Source: Anaerolineales bacterium UBA5195
GTDB lineage: Bacteria > Chloroflexota > Anaerolineae > Anaerolineales > Villigracilaceae
Reading direction: 5' to 3'
Length of the DNA: 12,280 nucleotides
NCBI GenBank assembly: GCA_002412925.1
Contig: DHVZ01000068.1
Coordinates: 1-12,280 of the forward strand
Shown: in pieces, positions 1-7,057 of the stretch
Position numbering within the stretch: position 1 is the first letter of the stretch
Layout of the letters: each line of letters starts with the position of its first letter
The notes under the pieces: generated by a model
What the model saw: the letters and a program-made list of their open reading frames with translations, nothing else
Databases searched by the model: none
What the model was told of the DNA's origin: nothing
Made by a program: the position numbers and the translations under genes

Positions 1-75
1 TTCTCCGAAATCTTGAACCACACCCGTTGGAACAATCAGGCTTGCTTTTTTTGATAAAGCCACTACAATAAATGT

Positions 76-199
76 ATTCTGCGAACTTTCACGAAAGCTG
101 GGATAATTTCCGATTTTTTGGGGTATGTGGCAGGCATATGCCTGCCACATACCCCAAAAAATCGGCCTTCTTCTAGATGTTTCGTGAACGGTTGATTCT
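76..199 (+). mobile_element. MITE-like hairpin element, copy 1, with 5-bp target duplication
   Basis: The element body is 81-194 and is flanked by the direct repeat ATTCT at 76-80 and 195-199. The inner part of the terminal inverted repeat is TTCACGAAA (88-96) facing TTTCGTGAA (180-188); the outer 6-7 bases are degenerate. Inside is a perfect palindrome, 110-137 paired with 138-165 (28 bp, no loop), starting CCGATTTTTTGGGG. A 13-nt left spacer (97-109) and a 14-nt right spacer (166-179) separate inner and outer repeats, the same lengths as in copy 2. There is no open reading frame inside, so the element is non-autonomous and a transposase would have to act in trans. It ends 22 bp before the prsW-like start codon, so it lies in that gene's promoter or 5' leader. 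The transposon family cannot be named from sequence alone. Confidence 0.75.
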
Positions 200-205
200 T
201 ATTCC

Positions 206-211
206 GGGAGG
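206..211 (+). promoter_or_regulatory. Ribosome binding site of prsW-like gene
   Basis: GGGAGG lies 5 nt before the ATG at 217. It supports that start over the overlapping out-of-frame ATG at 177, which lies inside the mobile element. Confidence 0.7.
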
Positions 212-216
212 ATCAG

Positions 217-1206
217 ATGGCATTTCTGGCAGCGCTTTTTTTTGGCTTTGTTCCCATGTTCCTGTTTGCATATATTTTGTACTGGCTCGACCGGTACGAG
301 AAAGAGCCGATTCCTCTGTTGATTGGTGTTTTTGCCTGGGGAATGCTTGTGGCTGCAGGCGGTTCCTATGTCCTGAACACGCTGTTCGGGATCACTGTTT
401 TCTCGGTGACAGGTTCTGAAGTTGCCAGCGATATCGCCACCGGTTCGATCAGTGCGCCGTTCGTGGAAGAGGGGCTAAAGGGAATGGCGGTCTTGCTGGT
501 CTTCTGGGTTTTTCGCCGAGAATTCGACTCGATTCTAGATGGCATCGTCTACGCGGGGATTGCCGCACTGGGTTTCGCTGCCACCGAGAATGTTCTCTAT
601 ATCTGGCGCGGATACGCCGAAGCGGGCTGGGGCGGCCTGTTCCAGTTGGTCTTCATTCGCGTCATCCTTGTTGGCTGGCAACATCCCTTCTATACTGCTT
701 TCACCGGCATTGGTTTTGCCGTGGCGCGGATGAACCGGTCGTGGTTGGTTAAAATTGCTGCCCCGCTGGCGGGTTTTGGCCTGGCTATGTTCTTCCATTC
801 CGCTCACAATACGCTGGCCGGTATCCCCATTTTGGGCGACCTGACCTGCTTTGTCGGCTCTTTCCTCGATTGGTCGGGCGTCTTTTTCATGTTCCTGGTC
901 ATTTTATGGGCCACATGGATGGAACAGCGTAACATCATCAATCACCTGCGCGAGGAAGTGCAAAAGGGCATTATCAGCGCGGCGCAATACCGCACGGCTT
1001 GCTCGGCCTGGTCGCAGGCTTTCGCGCGGCTGACGAGTTTGTTCAGCGGACGTTTCAGGGCAACCGGTCGCTTTTACCAGGTCTGCGGCGAGCTGGCTCA
1101 TAAGAAACAGCAGTTGTTGAAAGTGGGTGATGAAGGTGGTAATAGCGCCATTGTTCAGCGCTACCGGGCCGAGCTGGCGCAGCTGGCTCCGAAAGTCCAA
1201 GCGTGA
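217..1206 (+). CDS. PrsW-family intramembrane metalloprotease-like protein
   Basis: This is a 329-residue polytopic membrane protein of the PrsW/CPBP-like intramembrane protease group. In Bacillus PrsW, members cleave anti-sigma factors in the membrane. Visible motifs in order are APFVEEGLKG (residues 80-89, glutamate pair E84/E85), the FAATENVLY block (E124, N125), H156 in WQHPFYTA, and FHSAHN (H194, H197). These are the conserved Glu and His positions of the family and suggest an active enzyme. Helices span roughly 3-25, 33-55, 78-98, 108-128, 142-165, 177-200 and 215-235. A basic, helical cytosolic tail of about 95 residues follows. The start is fixed by a good ribosome binding site. No sigma/anti-sigma pair is nearby, so the substrate is unknown. 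The upstream region is occupied by a mobile element, which may affect expression (inference). Confidence 0.85.
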   Translation: MAFLAALFFGFVPMFLFAYILYWLDRYEKEPIPLLIGVFAWGMLVAAGGSYVLNTLFGITVFSVTGSEVASDIATGSISAPFVEEGLKGMAVLLVFWVFRREFDSILDGIVYAGIAALGFAATENVLYIWRGYAEAGWGGLFQLVFIRVILVGWQHPFYTAFTGIGFAVARMNRSWLVKIAAPLAGFGLAMFFHSAHNTLAGIPILGDLTCFVGSFLDWSGVFFMFLVILWATWMEQRNIINHLREEVQKGIISAAQYRTACSAWSQAFARLTSLFSGRFRATGRFYQVCGELAHKKQQLLKVGDEGGNSAIVQRYRAELAQLAPKVQA

Positions 1207-1210
1207 CGAT

Positions 1211-1254
1211 CAAGACCCTGAAGGATTGAAGGATTGCAAAGCTTCAGGGTCTTG
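1211..1254 (+). terminator. Hairpin after prsW-like gene
   Basis: CAAGACCCTGAAG (1211-1223) pairs perfectly with CTTCAGGGTCTTG (1242-1254), giving a 13-bp stem with an 18-nt loop. It begins 4 bp after the stop codon. The loop region contains a tandem GAAGGATT repeat (1220-1227 and 1228-1235). There is no proper T-run after the stem, so it may be a weak terminator or an mRNA-stabilising hairpin. Confidence 0.6.
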
Positions 1255-1264
1255 TATTTAATGG

Positions 1265-1270
1265 TAAAAT
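1265..1270 (+). promoter_or_regulatory. Candidate -10 box for tRNA-Arg
   Basis: TAAAAT ends 9 nt before the mature tRNA. Seventeen nt upstream is only a poor -35 match inside the preceding hairpin. The position is sensible but the evidence is weak. Confidence 0.35.
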
Positions 1271-1279
1271 CCGCTTCGC

Positions 1280-1351
1280 GCTCCCGTAGCTCAGTGGATA
1301 GAGCGTTGGCCTCCGGAGCCAAAAGCGACGGTTCGAGTCCGCCCGGGAGCA
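1280..1351 (+). tRNA. tRNA-Arg (anticodon CCG)
   Basis: A full cloverleaf can be drawn. The acceptor stem is GCTCCCG (1280-1286) with CGGGAGC (1344-1350), and the discriminator is A1351. The D arm is GCTC/GAGC. The anticodon stem is TTGGC (1306-1310) with GCCAA (1318-1322), around loop CTCCGGA, so the anticodon is CCG (1313-1315), reading CGG for arginine. The T loop is TTCGAGT (1332-1338). The 3' CCA is not encoded. One A-C mismatch (1328/1342) sits in the T stem, and the variable loop is 4 nt. Neither is disabling. A terminator follows immediately. Confidence 0.93.
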
Positions 1352-1352
1352 C

Positions 1353-1380
1353 AAAAAACCTGCCACCCGGCAGGTTTTTT
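1353..1380. terminator. Bidirectional Rho-independent terminator between tRNA-Arg and histidine kinase
   Basis: AAAAAACCTGCC (1353-1364), loop ACCC, then GGCAGGTTTTTT (1369-1380). The stem is perfect and flanked by A6 and T6, so it reads as an intrinsic terminator on both strands. It ends the tRNA transcript on the plus strand. It overlaps the last two bases of the kinase stop codon region on the minus strand (stop at 1379-1381). Confidence 0.88.
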
Positions 1381-3589
1381 ATAATTTTAGCTTGACCGCG
1401 CTGCCCATGCGAACGGTTTTGCTCTCACCCTGCGAGCGCAGCGGCAAGACAACATGGAATTCACTGCCGGGATATTTTTTCTCGTCATAACCAGGGCTTT
1501 CCACCCAGATCTTGCCTCCGTGCGCCTCGACGATCCCGCGTGAAAGCGCCAGGCCCAGGCCCACACCGGAACCCTTGAACTTGGTCTTGCCTGTGGAGTG
1601 GCGGTTGAGCAGTTCACCCGGTTGGTAGAATTTGGTGAAGATCACTTCTTGATAATCCTTGGCAATCCCGACACCCGTATCGCTGACGATTATCTCCACG
1701 CCGCCTTCGGGCAAATCGCGATTATTCGGGGCAAGCTGTTTGCCAGTGATCGAGACCTTGCCGCCATTGGGGGTAAATTTAACAGCGTTGATCATCAGGT
1801 GGTAGAACAGCTTGCGCAAATTGTTCGGATCCGCTTTGATGGATGGCAATTGAGGCAGGTCGAGGGTAAATTCCTGGCTGCGCTCGCCGGCTAATTTCGA
1901 CAATTCCTGACCTACCGAGCGGATCAGTTCGGTGACAAAAACATCCTGCTTCTGCATTTCCTGTGAACGCGCGTCCATTTGGGCAATATCGAACATCGAA
2001 TCCATGATCTCGTGCAGGCGCAGGGTGCTCTTATGGATACCTTTCACCAGCTCATGCACTGACTCGGGCAGGGTCGGCTCTTCGAGCAGCATTTCGGCAT
2101 AGCCGCGCGCTACTGTCAGAGGGGTGCGCAGTTCATGGGAGGCAATACTGATAAAGTTGGATTTGGTCAACTCAAGCTTGGCCAGGTCATGGTTGGCCTT
2201 ATCGAGAAAGCTGTAGGCCTCGCGCACCTGGGCATTGAGCTTTTTCAAATTCTCCACCAGGCGGGCATTTTCCAATGCGACACCCGTCTGGCTGGCGATG
2301 GTGGCGAGCATGTTCAAATCTTCGTCCGTATAGCGGCTGTTTGGTTTGGGGCCAAGCGCCAGAAGACCAATCCATTCACCTTTGGAAAAAATTGGGACGT
2401 AAACATCGAGTATCAGACTGCTCAACCATTTCCGCTCGGCAAGGGGAGCGCTCATGAAACCCGGCGCAAAGTCAACGTCGTATTGCAATAAGGGCGCGCG
2501 TTGCTCGCGCAGATAGAGAGAAATCGGACTGTCCTCAGCCAGGGTTCCGCTAAAACCGGGAACTGTCCCTGAGCCGCGCACCCCTGTCAGCCGGAAAACG
2601 TTCTTGGTGTCTTCGCCAATTTCAGGGTCGACAAGGAACAGGTAACCTTTATCGATTTCCAGGGCCTCCATGATGATCCCCACCGCTACCGTGACCAGTT
2701 TTTCCAGGTCAAGGATGTTGCTGATGCTGGCGCTGTATTCGCGCAAAATTTGGGATGGGTCGTAGCTCTGAAGTTTGAACAGCCGGTTGACGATATTGCG
2801 CGCAAACCCAAACAGCGGGGTAAAAATCAAGGAAATGAAGACTGCCAGCCCGGCGCCGACAAACAACGGATCATAACCGGGTGAATTTTTTAGAAGAGTT
2901 TCGACCAGCACAAACCCGGTGATATAGACCGCCATCGTCACGAGGGTTGTCGAAAAATAAATAAAGAATTGGCGGGCGAAATCGCGCGTATCGGGAATAT
3001 GATGCCGCAGGATCGTATAGGCCATCATTACCGCCGCGCCCAGCCGCAAATATCCCCCGGCCATATCCTGACGGTAAAAGAGCGTTAATTCATTGCCCGC
3101 CGCCAGCACCAGCACCGGCAGCCAGTAAAACATGCGATTGCGGTGCAAATGTTGGCGGGTTTCCCCCATTGTGCGCAGTAACAAAACCAGCGACAGGACA
3201 GTAAAAGCCAGCCAGGCCAGGAAAACCAGTAAAATATTTTGCAAAACAATCAGCGCGGCGCACAGTGCCAATCCCCCAAAAAATATGACGGTTTTGCGTT
3301 CCTTTTCCAGGAAGACGCGCAGACTTTGGTACAAAATCAGCGCCAGCAAGAGGGCCGCGTATTCGTCGACCAGCAGCCTTGCAGCCTTCAGCTCTGGGAA
3401 AAAGCCCCAATCTAGCGCCACCTGGAACAGGTGTATGGTAAATGCCAGCCCGGCATACCCTGCCAGCCAAAGCGCTGGTGAAGACCGATCCTTCAGGCGA
3501 CGCACAGCCATGAGAATGATGAAAATATAGACCAGGCTTTTCAGCGCGTTCAGGATTAAATAGATAACCAGCAGGCCATTTGCACCCAT
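1379..3589 (-). CDS. Membrane-bound GAF-domain sensor histidine kinase
   Basis: This 736-residue sensor kinase has an N-terminal membrane region of about 8-9 hydrophobic segments (residues 5-260). A GAF-like sensor domain follows (about 285-445), then a helical linker (445-478), a HisKA dimerisation domain and an HATPase domain. The phosphoacceptor is H485 in SIASHELRTP. The N box has N601 (NAVKFTPNGG), the G1 box is DTGVG (637-641), and the G2 box is GSGVGLGLA (673-681). All kinase motifs are intact. It should autophosphorylate in the cytoplasm and pass phosphate to a response regulator, but none is encoded in this window, so it is an orphan here. The signal is unknown. An in-frame stop lies a few codons upstream of the ATG, so the gene cannot start much earlier. 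No clear Shine-Dalgarno sequence precedes the ATG; a TATAAT box sits one base before it. Confidence 0.93.
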   Translation of the reverse strand: MGANGLLVIYLILNALKSLVYIFIILMAVRRLKDRSSPALWLAGYAGLAFTIHLFQVALDWGFFPELKAARLLVDEYAALLLALILYQSLRVFLEKERKTVIFFGGLALCAALIVLQNILLVFLAWLAFTVLSLVLLLRTMGETRQHLHRNRMFYWLPVLVLAAGNELTLFYRQDMAGGYLRLGAAVMMAYTILRHHIPDTRDFARQFFIYFSTTLVTMAVYITGFVLVETLLKNSPGYDPLFVGAGLAVFISLIFTPLFGFARNIVNRLFKLQSYDPSQILREYSASISNILDLEKLVTVAVGIIMEALEIDKGYLFLVDPEIGEDTKNVFRLTGVRGSGTVPGFSGTLAEDSPISLYLREQRAPLLQYDVDFAPGFMSAPLAERKWLSSLILDVYVPIFSKGEWIGLLALGPKPNSRYTDEDLNMLATIASQTGVALENARLVENLKKLNAQVREAYSFLDKANHDLAKLELTKSNFISIASHELRTPLTVARGYAEMLLEEPTLPESVHELVKGIHKSTLRLHEIMDSMFDIAQMDARSQEMQKQDVFVTELIRSVGQELSKLAGERSQEFTLDLPQLPSIKADPNNLRKLFYHLMINAVKFTPNGGKVSITGKQLAPNNRDLPEGGVEIIVSDTGVGIAKDYQEVIFTKFYQPGELLNRHSTGKTKFKGSGVGLGLALSRGIVEAHGGKIWVESPGYDEKKYPGSEFHVVLPLRSQGESKTVRMGSAVKLKL

Positions 3590-3590
3590 T

Positions 3591-3620
3591 ATTATAAGTA
3601 TACTCGAAATCAGCTACCAA
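3591..3620 (-). promoter_or_regulatory. Candidate promoter of the histidine kinase gene
   Basis: On the minus strand, TTGGTA (3615-3620), an 18-nt spacer and a perfect TATAAT (3591-3596). The -10 box ends one base before the annotated ATG, so a transcript from it would begin inside the coding sequence. Either the match is fortuitous or the true start is further in. Confidence 0.35.
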
Positions 3621-3667
3621 CATTTGCCCCATTCGGGTATAGTTAAGGAGATCCGGAACATCCTGAC

Positions 3668-3673
3668 AAGGAG
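3668..3673 (+). promoter_or_regulatory. Ribosome binding site of GH13 gene
   Basis: AAGGAG lies 6 nt before the ATG at 3680. A second AAGGAG lies at 3645-3650, with no start codon at useful spacing. Confidence 0.75.
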
Positions 3674-3679
3674 CCTGCC

Positions 3680-6454
3680 ATGCTACCAAGCCTACCTTTC
3701 GAGTTTCATGTTTCCCGAAAAGCGCGGGATACCTACCACTTTGACGCCTCACTGTTTTCTAGCGATGGACGGGTGATCGTGGCTGATTTTCCGGCTGCCC
3801 GCCAGTTTGCCGTGCAGATGACCGGGGTTCGCGGGGTGCCTGTCCCGGCCTCGGATATCAATGCCATGGGACTGATCGACGAGATTATGCACATTGTCAT
3901 CCGCCAATATGAGTTGAAAAATCCGGGTGTGATGGCGCGCGCGGTCCATAAAATGGAAGCGCACATGGGCGGGGCGGAATTCGAGCAGGCGCAGCTCAAG
4001 TTTTTAGATGAATTTCCCCCGGTGGCCGTTTACCAGAAGAAAATGGATGCCGCCTCGTATTTGAACGGGTTCACCGGGGATCGCCCAAACCGCCAGTCTT
4101 CGCTTGAAGAAATGCTCTTGCTGCATGTCACCAACCAGAATCCCGCTGTTCAGCCATACAAGGAATTGTTCGACGATTCCCCTCTGCGCCCGGAAGGTTA
4201 CGAGACCGTTGTCAGCGGGCTGGCAGATTTCTTTAGTGGCGAGGAAGGCTTTGGGGGAAAAGATTCGGCAGAAACACTTATCCAGGTTTTGCGTGCTCCG
4301 GCGATTGCCTCCCCTTATTCCCTGGCCGGCCAGCTTGAATTCCTGCTAGAAAAATGGGGAGCCATGCTGGGCGAGGGTTTCATCCTGCGCCTGCTGCGCG
4401 GGCTGGATTACGTCAAAGAAAACGCCTTGCGCGGCAATTGGGCGGGCGGTTTTGGCGGTGATGCGCCGGTATTGACCTTCGATGGGCACGATTACGCTGA
4501 ATACGAGCGTTTCAGCCCAGATAAGGAATGGATGCCGCGCCTGGTGCTGATTGCCAAGAACTCTTATGTTTGGCTTGACCAGCTTTCGAAATGGTACGGC
4601 CGCGAAATCTGCACTCTCGACGCCATTCCCGATGAAGAACTGGACAAACTGGCCGGGGCAGGCATTACCGGTCTGTGGTTGATCGGCCTGTGGGAACGCA
4701 GCGTGGCCTCGAAAACCATCAAACAGATGATGGGCAATCCCGATGCTGTTGCCTCGGCCTATTCGCTGATGGATTACCAGATTGCTGGAGACCTGGGCGG
4801 CTGGGGCGCGCTGGAAAACCTGCGCTGGCGCGCCTGGCAGCGCGGGATCCGGCTTTCGGCGGATATGGTGCCCAACCACATGGGCATCGATTCGACCTGG
4901 GTGGTGCAGCATCCCGACTGGTTCTTGAGCCTGCCGCACAGCCCTTACCCCAATTATTCCTTCAATGGCCTGGATTTGTCGAACGATCAGCGTGTAGGTA
5001 TCTTCCTGGAAGACCATTACTACGAAAAATCTGACGCTGCAGTCGTCTTCAAGCGCATCGATCGTTGGACCGGGGATGTGCGTTATATCTATCATGGCAA
5101 CGATGGGACGTCGATGCCGTGGAACGACACCGCGCAATTGGATTATCTTAAGCAGGAAGTGCGCGAGGCTGTCATTCAGACCATTTTACATGTGGCGCGA
5201 AACTTCCCTGTCATCCGCTTCGATGCGGCCATGACTCTGGCCAAAAAGCACGTCCAGCGGCTGTGGTTCCCAGAGCCGGGTTCCGGCGGGGCGATCCCTT
5301 CGCGTTCGGAACATGGCATGACCAAAGCCCAGTTCGACGCTGCCATCCCCGAAGAATTCTGGCGCGAAGTGGTTGACCGCGTGGCTGCTGAAGTGCCCGA
5401 TACCTTGCTCCTGGCCGAAGCCTTCTGGTTGATGGAAGGTTACTTTGTGCGCACCCTGGGCATGCACCGGGTTTATAACTCGGCCTTCATGCACATGCTG
5501 CGCGACGAGGATAATGCCAAGTATCGTTCGGTGATGAAAAATGTGTTGGAGTTTGACCCACAGGTGTTGCGGCGCTTTGTCAACTTTATGAACAACCCCG
5601 ACGAAAAATCTGCCATCGAGCAGTTCGGGAATGGCGACAAATATTTTGGCGTGGCTACCCTGATGACCACCCTGCCCGGCCTGCCGATGCTTGGCCACGG
5701 TCAAATTGAAGGTTTCCGCGAAAAATACGGGATGGAATACCGCCGCGCGTATTGGGACGAACGCCCGGATGAGGGTTTGATGGCTCACCATGAGCTCGTC
5801 ATCTACCCGCTCATGCGCCGCCGCTACCTGTTCGCCGATGTGGAGAATTTCCTGCTCTATGACGTTTTCACCCCCGAGGGTATCGTCAACGAAGATGTTT
5901 TTGCCTATTCCAACAGCCCAGCGACTGGTTCAGGGCAGGCCGAACGCGCGCTGATCGTTTATCACAACAAATATACCGAAACGCGCGGCTGGATCAAAAC
6001 CTCGGTTGGGTTCATGGATAAGGCCAACAACCAGGTGATTCAAAAAACGTTGGGTGAAGGCCTCGGCCTGCGCGGTGAAATGAATGACTTCGTCATCTTC
6101 CGTGATGTGAACAGCGGGCTGGAGTTCATTCGTCCCAGCTGTGAGATTGTGACAAATGGCCTGTATGTGGAATTGGGCGCATACAAAAGCCATGCCTTTG
6201 TCGATTTCAGGGAAGTGACCGATCTGGACGGGAAGTGGAGAGCGGTGCATGAAGCCCTGAAGGGCGCAGGTTATTGGGCCATCCAGGCGAAGTTTGACGA
6301 GTTATTTGCCCCCGTGGTGGCAGAAGTAAAAGTGGAAGCCAAAAAGAAACGGGTCACAAGAAAAAAAGCAAGTAGTAGAAAGCAAGTTGTTGAGAAAAAA
6401 GAAACGAGTAAAAAGGCGAAGACGAGTAAGAAGGTGAAGGATAAGTCGAAATAG
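3680..6454 (+). CDS. GH13 alpha-amylase-family glycoside hydrolase/transglycosidase with extra N-terminal domain
   Basis: This 924-residue protein has no signal peptide, so it is probably cytoplasmic. It would act on alpha-glucans by the retaining double-displacement mechanism. An N-terminal region of about 300 residues, not recognised, precedes the catalytic barrel (about 305-720). GH13 region I is ADMVPNH (D395, N399, H400). Region II is VIRFDAA (R513, nucleophile D515). Region III is LLLAEAFW (acid/base E580). Region IV is FMNNPDE (D641). The catalytic triad D515/E580/D641 is complete, but the usual His of region IV (NHD) is Pro640. GlgE maltosyltransferases show a similar NxPD replacement, so transferase activity is possible. 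A C-terminal domain follows, then a Lys-rich tail (about 885-924). The gene is followed after 3 bp by another gene, so the two are probably co-transcribed. The exact substrate cannot be told. Confidence 0.85.
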   Translation: MLPSLPFEFHVSRKARDTYHFDASLFSSDGRVIVADFPAARQFAVQMTGVRGVPVPASDINAMGLIDEIMHIVIRQYELKNPGVMARAVHKMEAHMGGAEFEQAQLKFLDEFPPVAVYQKKMDAASYLNGFTGDRPNRQSSLEEMLLLHVTNQNPAVQPYKELFDDSPLRPEGYETVVSGLADFFSGEEGFGGKDSAETLIQVLRAPAIASPYSLAGQLEFLLEKWGAMLGEGFILRLLRGLDYVKENALRGNWAGGFGGDAPVLTFDGHDYAEYERFSPDKEWMPRLVLIAKNSYVWLDQLSKWYGREICTLDAIPDEELDKLAGAGITGLWLIGLWERSVASKTIKQMMGNPDAVASAYSLMDYQIAGDLGGWGALENLRWRAWQRGIRLSADMVPNHMGIDSTWVVQHPDWFLSLPHSPYPNYSFNGLDLSNDQRVGIFLEDHYYEKSDAAVVFKRIDRWTGDVRYIYHGNDGTSMPWNDTAQLDYLKQEVREAVIQTILHVARNFPVIRFDAAMTLAKKHVQRLWFPEPGSGGAIPSRSEHGMTKAQFDAAIPEEFWREVVDRVAAEVPDTLLLAEAFWLMEGYFVRTLGMHRVYNSAFMHMLRDEDNAKYRSVMKNVLEFDPQVLRRFVNFMNNPDEKSAIEQFGNGDKYFGVATLMTTLPGLPMLGHGQIEGFREKYGMEYRRAYWDERPDEGLMAHHELVIYPLMRRRYLFADVENFLLYDVFTPEGIVNEDVFAYSNSPATGSGQAERALIVYHNKYTETRGWIKTSVGFMDKANNQVIQKTLGEGLGLRGEMNDFVIFRDVNSGLEFIRPSCEIVTNGLYVELGAYKSHAFVDFREVTDLDGKWRAVHEALKGAGYWAIQAKFDELFAPVVAEVKVEAKKKRVTRKKASSRKQVVEKKETSKKAKTSKKVKDKSK

Positions 6455-6457
6455 TCT

Positions 6458-7057
6458 ATGAATCAGAATCGTAAGGTAACCATCCTGCTGGCAGGTTTTG
6501 TCTTCTTGGCTTTGATCCTCTGCGGGGTGATCGGCTACATCAATGACTCGGGCCGGGTCTTCCCTAGTAAGGCAGGTGTCGCGGACGAGTCCTATACAGC
6601 GACTCCCGCCGCAATCGACTTTGTTTATTGCAACAGTCCGGCCAGCCTGTGCGTTATTTCCTTTGGGCGCGACAATGCGGACAATATGTTGGTGGTAATC
6701 AAAAACAACATTCCGGGCCTGGCTGATTTCCATGCAAACATCAGCCAGGCTGGCGGCACACCAGATCTTTATCCTTGCCAGAAAGTTCAATTTGTCTCCG
6801 ATGTTTATTATTGCCTGGGTAAGCAAATCCCCGATGGCACCATGATAACTGTTGACATTTATTCGGAAAACGACGGCAGGCTGGTTGCCAGCGGCAGGCT
6901 GCCTGTCAGCCTTGAAGCCATGCCAGTGGCGTCGGCGGAGGTGCCAATTGCCACCAGATCCCCTTCGGTTACGGAGCAGTCGCCATCCTATCCATCCGTT
7001 ACAGAGCAATCCCCATCCTACCCTGGGGTTACAGAACAGGCTCCCTCCTATCCATAA
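6458..7057 (+). CDS. Small membrane-anchored extracytoplasmic protein with C-terminal decapeptide repeats
   Basis: A 199-residue protein of unrecognised family. One hydrophobic segment (about residues 8-27) acts as signal anchor or uncleaved signal. There is a Cys at 22, but its surroundings do not fit a lipobox. The outer domain (about 50-150) looks beta-rich and has four cysteines (58, 65, 107, 119) that could form two disulfides. Residues 170-199 are three decapeptides, SVTEQSPSYP, SVTEQSPSYP and GVTEQAPSYP, a Pro/Ser-rich low-complexity tail. The start codon is 3 bp after the GH13 stop, which implies co-transcription and perhaps translational coupling, since no good ribosome binding site is seen. 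The mobile element copy 2 begins at the stop codon. Its function is not known. Confidence 0.72.
   Translation: MNQNRKVTILLAGFVFLALILCGVIGYINDSGRVFPSKAGVADESYTATPAAIDFVYCNSPASLCVISFGRDNADNMLVVIKNNIPGLADFHANISQAGGTPDLYPCQKVQFVSDVYYCLGKQIPDGTMITVDIYSENDGRLVASGRLPVSLEAMPVASAEVPIATRSPSVTEQSPSYPSVTEQSPSYPGVTEQAPSYP
6965..7054 (+). repeat. Three tandem 30-bp coding repeats
   Basis: Units are 6965-6994, 6995-7024 and 7025-7054. They encode near-identical decapeptides (V-T-E-Q-x-P-S-Y-P core). Most base differences between units are synonymous; units 1 and 2 are identical in protein. The array ends at the stop codon. Confidence 0.88.

Noticed and set aside
39..61. GGCTT/AAGCC inverted repeat around a T7 run as a terminator at the window edge
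   Set aside because: The stem is only 5 bp and the T-run is in the loop, not after the stem.
110..165. Inner hairpins of copies 1 and 2 as Rho-independent terminators
   Set aside because: The T6 run is in the left arm and the right arm has A6, on both strands, so no U-tract follows the stem.
3090..3752. 220-codon minus-strand frame overlapping the kinase start
   Set aside because: It is out of frame with the kinase, whose membrane and kinase motifs are continuous. There is no sign of a real product.
4346..5791. Long minus-strand frames of 263 and 201 codons inside the GH13 gene
   Set aside because: They lie opposite an intact GH13 frame carrying all catalytic motifs, encode no recognisable domain, and have no ribosome binding site. 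They are antisense shadows of GC-rich codons.
6361..6367. A7 run in the GH13 tail as a programmed frameshift site
   Set aside because: No stimulatory hairpin or pseudoknot was seen after it, and the zero frame continues cleanly to a stop just before the next gene.
6302..7009. 235-codon minus-strand frame over the end of the GH13 gene and the repeat-tailed gene
   Set aside because: It spans two plus-strand genes, and its product is biased by the complement of the Lys-rich tail. No domain or start signal is seen.
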